Assembly: GCA_009859145.1 (NCBI GenBank)
Contig: VRVR01000014.1
Coordinates: forward strand, 127,618-191,617
Reading direction: 5' to 3'
DNA length: 64,000 bases
DNA from: Andalucia godoyi
Lineage: Eukaryota; Discoba; Jakobea; Jakobida; Andaluciidae
Shown: positions 55,133 to 64,000 of the stretch, piece after piece
How the letters are laid out: each line of letters opens with the position of its first letter
Numbering within the stretch: position 1 is the first letter of the stretch
The notes under the pieces: model-generated
Database searches by the model: none
Seen by the model: only the letters and a program-made list of their open reading frames with translations
What the model was told of the DNA's origin: nothing
Position numbers and translations under genes: made by a program

Positions 55133-56860
55133 TTAATTGGCGGATACAGAAATGGAAACCGACTGGCCATCCTTGACGACAGAGAGGTTGAACGAGAACT
55201 CAAAGTAGTTCGCATCCGATGATGACTTCCACGAGAAGGCGTTGGCAGGGCTGACGGAAACCGTGAAGCCCTTTGGATAGTAAAAATCTTGATTTAAAAA
55301 GACGACTGTGGGGGCAGTGATGCTTGTTTTTGCACTGAACTCGATGGAAAACCGTGCAGAAACAGGGTCGAATTTGATCGAAGTAGGGACACCCGCCACC
55401 GCAGGAGCATACGATCTCGACAAAGCCTTGACCTTTTCGATTTCCAACCCGCCGGTTTCATTGTAAAAGGACTCTGTGGTTCCAGGCTGCGCTGCCGTGG
55501 TGTAGTCATCAAACCACTTAAACTGCCAGTACGCCCACGAAAGCATGTACTCGTCTGCGATGCCGGTTACTCGGTGGATCTCATCGATCGAAGACGCAGC
55601 ATCGCTGAGCGCTCCAAATTCCGTAAGCATCATTCCGCCCATTTTCTTCTTTCTTCCTTCCGCAACACGCATTTCAATGACGCCCTTATCATCGATATCG
55701 CAAAGCAGCTTGGACTGTGGCTCTCCTCTCTTGTTCACATCCAAGCAATACGCATGGAAGGAATACACTTGGCGGTCATTGTACGCAGCGCCACCAGGGC
55801 CTTCTGTGAACCCAGACCATGTAGGATCAAAAACACAAGGCTCATAAAAGATATTGTGGTCAGTGTCATACTTTCGGATGGCCTCGTGCACACGCTGGTA
55901 CATGGGGAACAGCCAGTCTCGGTCTGTCTTTCCGAGCTCAACGACAAGCGCAGGATTGCGGATCACATCACCCAGCGCTGGTTCATTGATGATTTCGTAT
56001 CCCAGCAAATTGGACTTTTGCGAAAGCGACTGCGCAACAGCAGCCCAAAACTTGACAAACTCATCCTGCGTCCCATTCTTGTTTTCGTACAGAGCCTGGA
56101 ACAGCGATCCAACAGCATCCGTCAAGTAGTAAAATGCAAATTCACGCTTGAGACACTCCGGAATAAGCGGATATTGCGTTTGCGGATCCACAGGGATGGA
56201 GTGTGCAATTGGCTGCGGAAACGGTGCATGATTCCCGTCGTCGCGCTGCGCAATCCAATCGGGAACTCCCTCTCCACAGTAGTATCTCGACATTAAGTCC
56301 TGATGGCTGTCCATCAGTGCGTAGATGCCATAGTCTGACATCATGTCAACTGATTGTGCGAGAACTGAAAGATAGTCCTGGTCGATTTCATCAGCAGCCG
56401 GAGAAACACCCATCCAGGCTGCATAGTATCGGATCGCGTTGAACCCCCATTTCTGCAGGTTCGCGAGATCAATGTCGGAAAGAGACGACTGCGGGCTGAA
56501 CGATCCAGGTGTAATCACTGGATGGAAAGGAGCACCTTTGTAAATCGCGTTTACTCCGTGGAAGAATCGCGATCGACCAAACTCATCCACGAAGAACAAC
56601 GTGTTTGGATCCACACGGATCACAGAAAGGCTCGTCTTTCCGCTGCACATACCCAGCATTGCCAACAGCAAAATCCCGAAGATCATCACACTGCACGACA
56701 TCATCGACAACACGAAGCAGGAACTTCGTCGCGGGCCCATTTCAACTCTCTCTGTCTTCAAATCGAGTTTTTCGTCTTCTTCTTCGTCGTCTATGTTTTT
56801 CAGATTGTCCGAAATGCAAACGGTAACAGCATTTTTCTTTCCAGGTTGAACATCAAACAT
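55133..56860 (-). CDS. GH5 glycosidase, endoglycoceramidase-like
   Basis: The 575-residue protein is a glycoside hydrolase family 5 enzyme closest in motif to endoglycoceramidases, which release the glycan from glycosphingolipids. A hydrophobic segment (about 46-73, CFVLSMMSCSVMIFGILLLA) acts as signal peptide or type II anchor. The TIM barrel includes FFHGVNAIYKGAPF, WGFNAIRYYAAWMGVSP and LMDSHQDLMSRYYCGEGVPD. The acid/base Glu293 is in YEIINEPALGD and the nucleophile Glu414 in MMLTEFGALSD. A beta-sandwich-like C-terminal region (about 480-575) follows, as in endoglycoceramidases. An acidic 40-residue N-terminal extension precedes the hydrophobic segment. Starting at Met41 (56740) would give a classical secreted protein. 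Confidence 0.87.
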   Translation of the reverse strand: MFDVQPGKKNAVTVCISDNLKNIDDEEEDEKLDLKTERVEMGPRRSSCFVLSMMSCSVMIFGILLLAMLGMCSGKTSLSVIRVDPNTLFFVDEFGRSRFFHGVNAIYKGAPFHPVITPGSFSPQSSLSDIDLANLQKWGFNAIRYYAAWMGVSPAADEIDQDYLSVLAQSVDMMSDYGIYALMDSHQDLMSRYYCGEGVPDWIAQRDDGNHAPFPQPIAHSIPVDPQTQYPLIPECLKREFAFYYLTDAVGSLFQALYENKNGTQDEFVKFWAAVAQSLSQKSNLLGYEIINEPALGDVIRNPALVVELGKTDRDWLFPMYQRVHEAIRKYDTDHNIFYEPCVFDPTWSGFTEGPGGAAYNDRQVYSFHAYCLDVNKRGEPQSKLLCDIDDKGVIEMRVAEGRKKKMGGMMLTEFGALSDAASSIDEIHRVTGIADEYMLSWAYWQFKWFDDYTTAAQPGTTESFYNETGGLEIEKVKALSRSYAPAVAGVPTSIKFDPVSARFSIEFSAKTSITAPTVVFLNQDFYYPKGFTVSVSPANAFSWKSSSDANYFEFSFNLSVVKDGQSVSISVSAN

Positions 56861-57263
56861 TTCGATTTTTTCTTACCGTAGTCAAGTCCATAATCGAATC
56901 CCGTGGCTCCACAGAGGGAACAACGTCCCAACAAGCTCAAACTCGGCCATGCCCGAAGATACTGAGATCCAAGAAGCTCGTGGTTGCGACGACCCTTTGA
57001 TACAGAGCAATGTGCATTGAAGAGTTGGTGCCCGCCCCCAAATGAAAAAAGAAAACAACATGTGGCTTGGATCTGTCTTCGGTGACAGCGTAGCCGATGA
57101 CCAGTTATGATTCATGTACTGGCGAGCGGATATGAGGCTGATTGCGGAGCTCGCGCAAGATGTGCGCCGGGGCGGGGGGGGGGGGGGGGGGGGATAAGTA
57201 CAGCGAAGGCCACTCGATACGTTTTTAATAAAATTAATGTTGGCAGTACGTGGCTCCTCTTTA
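56861..57263. other. Intergenic region with 20-G homopolymer
   Basis: These 403 bases separate the FES1 stop from the GH5 start. They include an uninterrupted run of 20 G at 57174-57193. No gene was recognised. Homopolymer length may be unreliable. Confidence 0.45.
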
Positions 57264-58511
57264 TTATTGAAGCATTGGGTTGCAGGGTGGATTTTCCAGC
57301 AAGTCCAAATCAACGTTGAGGAGGACCTTTTCGATATCTGGGACGGCAATCTTGATTTGCTCTTTCCATTCTAGGTTGGATGCAACGCAAATCGAAATGA
57401 TCTCGACGACTTCCCTGGCATGAGCATTGAGTGGTTGCTCCGCAGTTTCGATTGGACCGTCGTACGAATCGGCTGCATATTTGAGATTGATAGACTTTGC
57501 GAGTGTGACGAGCAAATTCAGTCCACCGGCACGCGCGACTTCAAATAAAAAGTCTCGCGGAAGGCTTCTTGCCATGTTCACCAATGCGAACAATGCGCGC
57601 TTCTCATGAATCACGAGAACATGCGTGTTCAGCAGCGCTGCCACGATACCGGTCTCGAGCCCGCCGGTCTCCACAAAGGGCCTTCGCACGGAAAAGAGAG
57701 CTTTTGTAACTGCCTTGGACGCATTGCACATTCCAGAAAGACATGAAATCGCCTTCATGAATAAGAACCGCTGCTGCTGAGTTCGCAGCGTCATCTCATC
57801 TACATCCGCACCTGCACATGCATCTGTATCTGCGTCTTGCGCCGCTTCCTCCATCTTCTCGGCGTACGAGATGGCACGTGTCGGAATCTCAAAGATGAAT
57901 TTTGAAAAGACTGGAATCGCATCGCCTTGAGACAGCAACCTCTCTGCAAAATCCCGGTTGTTTCCCATGCAAGTCTGGAATATGGATAAACATTGGACAG
58001 CAAGTTTCAGATCGAATGCCGTCGTGGACAGCGATACATTTGTCAAATCAACATCCACGATCTTCAAAAGCCTCGTAATCCCGTCCATTTTGTGCAGATC
58101 ATTTGAATTGTCAATGGACTCGCACATTAGCTCCAAGTCTTCTGCAGCCATCATCCGAGCCTGATCTCCTGCTTCCACATTCTCAATGACCGCCATGCAC
58201 TCCTTCATCTTTTTAAAGTCGTCCGGGAACAGCGCGTCCATCCATTTCTTGTCCTACTCGATGCTCGTACATTTTTCACAACAAAAGAAGAGGGGAAAGG
58301 AAAAGCGGAAAGTATATATATACACAGTTAAGTGTAAGTAGTTAGAACGACTCGCACGATCACGTCAAGAAAAAGACTCCTTTAGAGAAACGAAGAGGGT
58401 ACATACAATCTGCTGAAAATTTTCTTTGCGGCGCTGAAGTTCCGATGGATCCGAGTTCTCAACAGCCCACGTAAACAACGTTCCCAGATTTGGCTGCTGG
58501 CTCCCACTCAT
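57264..58511 (-). CDS. HSPBP1: Hsp70 nucleotide exchange factor FES1/HSPBP1 (two exons)
   Basis: This is an armadillo-type exchange factor that releases ADP from cytosolic Hsp70. I read it as join(58511..58407, 58253..57264) on the minus strand, 364 residues. Exon 1 encodes MSGSQQPNLGTLFTWAVENS, then DPSELQRRKENFQQI, the conserved N-terminal helix (L..W.ven). Splicing at ATT^GTATGT and GTAG^GAC gives QQIDKKWMDALFPDD. The body matches the family: KKMKECMAVIEN, AAEDLELMCESIDNSNDLHK, and LAVQCLSIFQTCMGNNRDFA. The frame alone would start at the internal Met at 58241 and lose the Hsp70-contacting N-terminus. It is divergent from the GBP-like gene. Confidence 0.9.
58254..58406 (-). other. Spliceosomal intron in FES1/HSPBP1 (153 nt)
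   Basis: On the minus strand it begins GTATGTACCC and ends ATCGAGTAG, in phase 0. Its length is almost the same as the 148-base UTP3 intron, with the same GTATG donor. It is inferred from restored family sequence across the junction. Confidence 0.82.
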
Positions 58512-58990
58512 CTTTTTCTTCTTCTTCTTTTTAATTTAAATTCAAATTAAATATTTTAAATAAAAAAACGATGATGACAGTGATATGGCTGTACAAATAA
58601 AATATCTTCAAATGAATCATTCACTCCGTCGTTTTCGAATGCATGTTTTCAGTGCCCTGTGACGTCATGTGATGCGCGGATTCATAGCCTGCTGTAAAAA
58701 ACAAACGAAAAGAGACGGCACACGGACGCTTGCGTCAATTGCCAAATCGTCATTTATCCCGCTCGTTTTTGCTCGTGGTTCTTCCAATTTACACATTCGT
58801 TTTGTATTTATTTCCTTTCTTTCTTTCGCTTCTTTCATATATATATATATATATATATCCGTTTAGATTTTAATCATAGTCTGTGTACCTTTTCAATTTG
58901 GTTTTTTTTGCCGAGACTTGTTTGTTTCTGTGTTGTTGTCGTCTTTTTGTTCGTCTTCTAACTTTTTTTTTCTCTTCTGCGGATTTGAGG
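58512..58990. promoter_or_regulatory. Divergent promoter region
   Basis: These 479 bases separate FES1 and the GBP-like gene. They carry an AAATTTAA-rich block at 58530-58565, an AT dinucleotide tract at about 58837-58857 and a long T-rich leader (58890-58985) directly before the ATG at 58991. Confidence 0.45.
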
Positions 58991-61336
58991 ATGGGAGGGA
59001 ACCAGACGAAACCTGGGTCGGATGCGACTGCGGAGTTCTCGTCAGAGGGTGAAGAAGAGTCCGCGGAGAAGCCTGTTCAGCTCATTCGCGTTTCTGAAGA
59101 TGACAGTACATTTGAGTTGTGTGATGATGGAGTTGCCATCCTCAACAAGCTTGTTGGCCGTGAAATTGCTGTGGTGTCCGTTGCGGGTCTGTACCGAACT
59201 GGAAAGTCTTTTTTGCTAAATGCGATTTTGAACAAGTTTGGCAAACAAGGGTTCTCAATCTCTCCACTGACGGATGCGTGCACTCGGGGGATCTGGATGT
59301 GGGGCCAGCCGCTGCCACTCCAGGACTTTGGATTTGAATCGTCGGGGTATGTCTTGTTTCTGGACACGGAAGGACTGGCGTCGACTGACTCGAATGAGAA
59401 CAAGGATGCGTATATTTTTGCACTTACGATTCTGCTGAGCTCGGTGTTTGTGTACAATTCAATGCGGGTGATTGATGCACAGGCACTCGATTCTCTTGGA
59501 ATGGTGACGCATCTAATTCGCGATATTCACAAGAAATCCGTGGAAGCGATGGCGAGGCCGTCGCAGAAAAAAGCAGCAGCGAAGGCAGCAGCTTCCAGTG
59601 CTGTTGGAACGGGCTTGCCTGCGAGTTCACGGGACTTGATGTTCCCGTCCTTCTTTTGGGTGTTGAGAGACTTTGATTTGAAGCTTGGAGGAACGGCGGA
59701 TGATTACCTGGAGGATGCGTTGAAGAGCAAGGCGGATGCAAAGTCGGATTCGGAAAAGGAACGAAATGTTATTCGAAAGACTATCAAGGAAATGTTTCAG
59801 GAGCGACACGTTGTCACCATGGTTCGACCGGTGACAGAGGAGAGGCAGCTGCAGTCTTTGGATCGCGTGCAGTTTGAGCATCTGCGTCCGGAGTTCCGCT
59901 CGCAACTGGAATACCTGCGTGAAACGATCATGAATTCAATGCGGATGAAGCAATTTGGAAATGTCAGGGTGGATGGACCAATGTTTGTGGAGTTTGCACG
60001 AGTGTTCTGCGCGTCAATTTCAAAAGGTGAAACTCCGCCAGTCTATTCTGTTTATACTTCTGTCGTGGAGCGGCAATGCAGAAATGCTGCCGAGGAGATT
60101 ATCGAGGAAATCAATGACGGAATGCTGAACGTCGATGGAGACGAGGCTGTCCGGTTATTTCAAGACCGCGCTGGATCCGTGATAGATGCTCGTGAAATTG
60201 CAGTTTCCTTTGAAGAAAAGGTTCGCAAAGTTGCCGAAGATGCAGTTCGTAGGATTCCTGACGGCCTCGCTCGTGTTGTGTCGGATCTTCCCAAGTTTGC
60301 GGATTCTAATGGCTTTTCCCCAGACCTCTGGCGACAGGACATTGCTCGGGTTGTTTCCAGCAATCGCCTGGCAGTCAATGCAGTAGCAAAGTATATTCTG
60401 GACTGTGCACACGATTCCATGGTAGCTTTGAAAGCGCTATTTGCACAAGAACGCGACAGACTTCTCGCGGAACGGGATGCCCAAGTGCAGAACTGGGTTC
60501 ACCAGGTTCAGTCTGCGCAAATGCTCTGCGCAAATCTCAATTTTGAAGTTCAGCAACTCAATACCCAGTTGGCCCAACGCGAAGCCGAATTGAACCAAGC
60601 GAATGCTCGTTTTAGTCAGCGAGATGCCGAACTCGTGCAACGAGAAGCCCAAATAGCGGAACTAAAGAATCGCTCTGCGAAAGACTCGCAACACATCATG
60701 AGCGATGCGAGGGAGATTGAGCGTCTTCAGACAGATCTTCATCGAGTCACCAGCGAACGGAAGGAAGCACAAACACAGGCTGCGGGGCTCAATGTACAGA
60801 TTGCAGCAGTGACTGCCGAAGCGACGGCACTGAAGCGACGCATCTCAGAGCTCGAAAGCACGCTGGAGTCGTACCGCACAGCTTCTTCTGTTGGAACCAA
60901 ACGGTCTGCGTCCGCTGCAAATGATGATGGTCCTGCAACGAGCCGCCGACGGACCCATTCTGCGGCCATCGCAGAAACTCGCCGTGGTCAACAAGATGAC
61001 GATGATCAAGATCTGGATGTCGATTTTCCAGATGCTGATTCGTCGCAATTTGACATCGAATCCGACTTGCAAGAACGCGAAGAAGGCCTGGGCCTTAGCC
61101 TGTCACGGGTAGCTCGATCGGGACCGCAGAATTCACGAGAGACCTTTGGAGGTCCAGGAGCGGCGGATCAGCGTCCAAGCTTCATCCTCATGAAGTCTCG
61201 GCTGGATCTGAAACGATCCGAGGATTCGAGGATCCAGGACGTCATGGATCGGTACAAAAAGGCGCCTGGAAAGAAGAAGAAGGACGTCGAAGACGAAATG
61301 TGGAAGCTGTACAAGTTCCATTTTGCACCCAAGTAA
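58991..61336 (+). CDS. Guanylate-binding protein (GBP)-like large GTPase
   Basis: The 781-residue protein has a GBP/atlastin-type GTPase domain (about 28-330). The P-loop is GLYRTGKS (66-73), followed by a switch region TRGIWMW (98-104), DTEG at 125-128, and the RD guanine-binding motif in FFWVLRDFDLKLGG. A helical middle domain runs to about 500 (EFARVFCASISKGETPPVYS is the GBP-like junction). A coiled coil follows at about 510-680, with heptads such as LNTQLAQREAELNQ. An acidic/Ser-rich tail has a Lys-rich end (KKAPGKKKKDVE). It begins MGGNQTKPG, an N-myristoylation consensus, so membrane attachment is likely through the N-terminus rather than the C-terminal prenylation of animal GBPs. An in-frame start at 58883 would bury this motif. 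Confidence 0.88.
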   Translation: MGGNQTKPGSDATAEFSSEGEEESAEKPVQLIRVSEDDSTFELCDDGVAILNKLVGREIAVVSVAGLYRTGKSFLLNAILNKFGKQGFSISPLTDACTRGIWMWGQPLPLQDFGFESSGYVLFLDTEGLASTDSNENKDAYIFALTILLSSVFVYNSMRVIDAQALDSLGMVTHLIRDIHKKSVEAMARPSQKKAAAKAAASSAVGTGLPASSRDLMFPSFFWVLRDFDLKLGGTADDYLEDALKSKADAKSDSEKERNVIRKTIKEMFQERHVVTMVRPVTEERQLQSLDRVQFEHLRPEFRSQLEYLRETIMNSMRMKQFGNVRVDGPMFVEFARVFCASISKGETPPVYSVYTSVVERQCRNAAEEIIEEINDGMLNVDGDEAVRLFQDRAGSVIDAREIAVSFEEKVRKVAEDAVRRIPDGLARVVSDLPKFADSNGFSPDLWRQDIARVVSSNRLAVNAVAKYILDCAHDSMVALKALFAQERDRLLAERDAQVQNWVHQVQSAQMLCANLNFEVQQLNTQLAQREAELNQANARFSQRDAELVQREAQIAELKNRSAKDSQHIMSDAREIERLQTDLHRVTSERKEAQTQAAGLNVQIAAVTAEATALKRRISELESTLESYRTASSVGTKRSASAANDDGPATSRRRTHSAAIAETRRGQQDDDDQDLDVDFPDADSSQFDIESDLQEREEGLGLSLSRVARSGPQNSRETFGGPGAADQRPSFILMKSRLDLKRSEDSRIQDVMDRYKKAPGKKKKDVEDEMWKLYKFHFAPK

Positions 61337-61502
61337 AATCTGGAAACGAAGGCCTTGAAAAACGTTCAAAAAGAAAAGAAAAAGAGAGATGGATGATGTG
61401 GCCCTGTTTTGGGCGTTTTCGTGTTTCCCCCCTCCCCCTTCCATTGTTGTAATGATTCCGAGAAAAAATGAATATAAGTCCCAGTAGCGCCTGTTTGCAC
61501 AA
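61337..61502. other. Short spacer between convergent genes
   Basis: These 166 bases hold the 3' ends of the GBP-like and TPR genes. There is a polypyrimidine patch at 61424-61445 and nothing else of note. Confidence 0.4.
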
Positions 61503-62603
61503 CTATCTTTCCGGTTGCTTTGTGAGAATCCGCTCCGCAATCGCCTTGGCCTTCATCGCAGCTTCTCTGCCTTCCTTTGTCCGTTCTGATCCCTTCATCT
61601 TTCCACAGAGGGTGGCAAAGTTCACATACACTGAATACAGCCGAGGATGGTATTGACCCAGCGAGGCTTCGAACAATGCGATCGCTCTACTATAGTATTC
61701 ATGCGATCTATTGTATTTTTTCAAGTAGAAGCACGCCAACGCAATGTTGTTTAGCACCGAAGCATAGTCTGGTCCGGACATAGAGCGCGGATCTTGCTCA
61801 ATCATGCCTTCCGCCAAATGCAGGGTTGCCAATGCTTCTTCATACTTTTTCTCGTGAATCCCAAGAAGGCCTAGGTTACCCAGCAGATAGACTTCTCCCA
61901 CGAGCTGCTTGTCTGCGCGTTTGCTCTGCACATCGACTTCTGAGTTTGGGTTTGCTTTCAAGTGCCTGACGATCTCCAATGCTTCATTGTATGCCTTTCG
62001 AGACAGTGCAAACTGCGAGTCATGGGAATACGCAAGTCCGAGGTTATTGTAAACCGTCGCAGCGTCTGCAGCGTCTCCAAGCTCCAATCGCAGTCCTACG
62101 GATTGCAGCAAATGCGGGATTGCGTCCTTTGGTTGCAGCATGTCAATGTACACCAATCCAAGGTTGTTCAATGCCGAGCTGCGAATCAGCTTTTCCGCAT
62201 GCTTCACATCCAGAGGCAGCTTATCAAACAGATTTAGAGCGCGCATCAAAGCGGCCTTTGCTTCGGTGAACGACCCAGCAAGTCGATGAGCTTCGCCGAC
62301 GTTATTGTACACAAACACATGGTGAAGAACATACTGCGGATCCGCTGTCGCTGTCGTCGTGGATTCAACCAGCTGATTGGTCTCCGAATTGAACTGTGAA
62401 GAGACGCGCGCATCCATCGATTTTTCAAACAACGATATTGCGTCATTGTAGCGTCGCTCTGCAACAGCTCGCAATCCTGACGATATCAGTTCATCGTTGG
62501 ATGCACAAGCCGAAAAGCGCCTATGAGACAACGGTGGAGTCAAACCACTCCTCGTTCGAGACAGCAGCGCAGAAACGCGGAGAAGCCGAAACATCGATCC
62601 CAC
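61503..62603 (-). CDS. TPR protein with possible mitochondrial presequence
   Basis: The 366-residue protein consists of tetratricopeptide repeats of the kinesin-light-chain/TTC type from about 45 to 340. Examples are GLRAVAERRYNDAISLFEKS, FVYNNVGEAHRLAGSFTEAK, SALNNLGLVYIDMLQPKDAI, TVYNNLGLAYSHDSQFALSR, LLGNLGLLGIHEKKYEEALA and SVLNNIALACFYLKKYNRSH. The first 35 residues (MFRLLRVSALLSRTRSGLTP) are Arg/Ser/Leu-rich without acidic residues, as in mitochondrial targeting peptides. TTC19-like function in respiratory complex III is one possibility, but repeats of this type do not define a role. Confidence 0.78.
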   Translation of the reverse strand: MGSMFRLLRVSALLSRTRSGLTPPLSHRRFSACASNDELISSGLRAVAERRYNDAISLFEKSMDARVSSQFNSETNQLVESTTTATADPQYVLHHVFVYNNVGEAHRLAGSFTEAKAALMRALNLFDKLPLDVKHAEKLIRSSALNNLGLVYIDMLQPKDAIPHLLQSVGLRLELGDAADAATVYNNLGLAYSHDSQFALSRKAYNEALEIVRHLKANPNSEVDVQSKRADKQLVGEVYLLGNLGLLGIHEKKYEEALATLHLAEGMIEQDPRSMSGPDYASVLNNIALACFYLKKYNRSHEYYSRAIALFEASLGQYHPRLYSVYVNFATLCGKMKGSERTKEGREAAMKAKAIAERILTKQPER

Positions 62604-62837
62604 AAAATCAAATCCGATTCAATAAAAAATATATTAATTAATAAAACATGTCCAAAGCTCGTTTTTCCACAGTCGAAAGCAAGCAGGGTTTGTTTACCGC
62701 TGCCAGTTATCGCGATATGATGAAGCAATCTAAAGCGCACGTAAACAGAACCACTGCTGCGCGTCATGCGCATGTGTCTGTTATCTTAGTAAATAAATAA
62801 ATAAATGAATGAATGCAAGAACTATTTACATTGGGAA
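62604..62837. other. Spacer with left-end-like repeat
   Basis: This is upstream of the TPR gene. The right part contains an AAATAAATAAAT simple repeat (about 62789-62815), and the middle holds the dispersed repeat listed at 62691-62788. Confidence 0.45.
62691..62788 (-). repeat. Left-end-like dispersed repeat, second copy
   Basis: On the minus strand this stretch reads TAAGATAACAGACACATGCG, then TGCGCTTTAGATTGCTTCAT, then CATATCGCGATAACTGG. It is collinear with 50239-50337. No coding fragment of the Fanzor-type protein follows it here. Confidence 0.6.
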
Positions 62838-64000
62838 TCATTGGGAATCGTTGTCGAAAATTCCAGTGTATGCATAAAACACACGCCTGTCGTGCATGTC
62901 ATCCGGATTGCGCGTGCGGAAGAGAGGAAGGGCGCCAATTCGCTTCGATGAGCAGGAGCTGAGAACCATCCGCACGTCGTCTTTCAGGCTGCCGTTCGCT
63001 TCTTCCGGGAAAAATGCGGGAATGCTCGCGCAGAGGAGATCCGAAGGAACGCCACGACTCCCAAAATTTCGCATGACCTCGAAGACTTTCTGTTGGAACT
63101 GCGGCGTTTCCCACCGCTGCATTGCTGTGCAACTGGGCGTGCACCAAGGCTCGAGGGCTGCCGATAGTGACGGCGACGGCGGTGCTGATTGCAGTGTTGA
63201 CGATGACTGATTCTCTTCAAAGGGAACCACTCGTGGCATTGCCTGGTCAGCGGGATGTTGCGAGTCGCCGGCGATCCAAAACGGCGGGATGAATTCTTCT
63301 GAGAGATGGTGCAGCTCCTCCTGCTCTGAATCCCTTGGAGAATACTCACTGTCCAGCGTTGGAAGGTGCAGCGTACCTTGCCTCGTTTTCTGCATTCCTT
63401 TCTTCCTTTCCGCTGCAAGGTTTTCAAGAGACATGAGAAGATCACGAACTCCAGAGGTGTTTGGATCCATGGTTCGAGAAGTATTGGAACCGAGACTTTG
63501 GTTCACGAGCAACGGAGAATCACTGCTGAATGACGTCGTCTGAATCCATTCTCCTTGGCGACCGTCGTGTCTCAAACTGGAAAACCTGTTGGTCGCTTGC
63601 AGCTGCTTGGATCCCGGAACCGGTGCACTGGCACGCGGTGCACTTGTCGGCCTTTTGAAATGACATCCGTTCTGCGTTTGTCCGTATCTCTGGAATGCTG
63701 GATGCAGCATGGCCGGCATATGAGCAGCGTCGTCCGCGGACAGCTGGGACGAAGTATGACTTCTAAAAGTGGCAGCATCCGTTTCCGACGAAAGGCTCGT
63801 ATTCAGAGAGCTCCGCGTGCTTCGTTGCATGGGCACCGAGCGAGGATCCGAGGGCGATTGTGCGCCACTGAGAGTGACGTTTGAAAGGTCCACGCTCCAG
63901 ATATCGTCACAGAACTTGTCCTGATGGGTTCCGCAAGTTATGATCAGCTCGTTGCCGTGTCGGACAGCACAGTGTCCTTCTCTTGATGGGGGACAGCGGG
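62838..64000 (-). CDS. Kelch-repeat protein (5' part outside window)
   Basis: The frame is open to the right edge, so the N-terminus lies beyond 64000. The edge-proximal codons read PPSREGHCAVRHGNELIITC, then DDIWSVDLSN. This is a Kelch blade (R.GH..v..g..l.v.GG...D.w..dl), with TCG in place of GG. From about 63890 on, the protein is a Ser/Gln-rich disordered region of about 250 residues. It ends with a small folded segment (FQQKVFEVMRNFGSRGVPSD...) of unknown type and FYAYTGIFDND. An internal Met at 63893 is not a credible start because it would split the Kelch blade. The function is unknown; such proteins often scaffold ubiquitin ligases or signalling complexes. Confidence 0.72.
   Translation of the reverse strand, partial: RCPPSREGHCAVRHGNELIITCGTHQDKFCDDIWSVDLSNVTLSGAQSPSDPRSVPMQRSTRSSLNTSLSSETDAATFRSHTSSQLSADDAAHMPAMLHPAFQRYGQTQNGCHFKRPTSAPRASAPVPGSKQLQATNRFSSLRHDGRQGEWIQTTSFSSDSPLLVNQSLGSNTSRTMDPNTSGVRDLLMSLENLAAERKKGMQKTRQGTLHLPTLDSEYSPRDSEQEELHHLSEEFIPPFWIAGDSQHPADQAMPRVVPFEENQSSSTLQSAPPSPSLSAALEPWCTPSCTAMQRWETPQFQQKVFEVMRNFGSRGVPSDLLCASIPAFFPEEANGSLKDDVRMVLSSCSSKRIGALPLFRTRNPDDMHDRRVFYAYTGIFDNDSQ

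Noticed and set aside
57174-57193. G-quadruplex regulatory element
   Set aside because: A pure 20-G homopolymer is more likely a slippage-prone simple repeat of uncertain length; nothing links it to regulation.

Overview
This looks like a nuclear DNA segment from a compact, intron-poor unicellular eukaryote. The evidence is eukaryote-only machinery: a cullin with a neddylation site, UTP3/SAS10, RRP1/NOP52, CMSS1, a MED9-like subunit, a DHHC acyltransferase, a GBP-type GTPase and a PQ-loop protein. It also has two short spliceosomal introns (148 and 153 bases, GTATG...AG), long extracellular multidomain receptors and pyrimidine-rich leaders. I cannot name the species. Most genes are single long open frames, they lie on both strands, and convergent neighbours can be only 58-112 bases apart.

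Layout. 1-13 kb: GNAT acetyltransferase, secernin-like C69 peptidase, a Cys-rich multi-TM receptor-like protein, a monoamine-oxidase-like flavoenzyme, a methyltransferase, a PQ-loop protein and the spliced UTP3/SAS10. 14-30 kb: a decayed Fanzor-type relic, ALDH7A1, an unrecognised Ser-rich protein, CMSS1, a MED9-like protein, a cullin, RRP1, a multi-TM protein and a WD40 protein. 30.8-36 kb: an accessory-looking block. In it a secreted CN-hydrolase gene and a second copy of its 3' half (583 bp) flank a gene for a P-loop NTPase with a PD-(D/E)XK-like and a SAP-like segment. 36-47 kb: one 3,665-residue surface protein with VWD-type domains, 24 EGF-like repeats, a REJ/PKD-like stalk, a GPS-like motif and one TM helix. 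47-64 kb: a duplicated ABM-domain membrane protein, a cluster of Fanzor-type relics, a VOC protein, a BCL7-like protein, a DHHC acyltransferase, an endoglycoceramidase-like GH5 enzyme, the spliced FES1/HSPBP1, a GBP-like GTPase, a TPR protein and a Kelch protein cut by the window edge.

The housekeeping genes cluster loosely around ribosome biogenesis (UTP3, CMSS1, RRP1). I see no operon logic, and neighbours mainly share short divergent promoters.

The two most interesting signals are mobile or accessory. First, there is a family of eroded elements whose conserved right end encodes the last residues of a TnpB/Fanzor-like RuvC/zinc-finger nuclease. There are five right-end copies, one of them internally deleted, plus a separate shared left-end-like repeat. 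Second, there is the NTPase-nuclease-SAP gene, whose domain order resembles the Crinkler/RHS type of transposon-derived NTPase-nuclease proteins, lying between two near-identical direct repeats.
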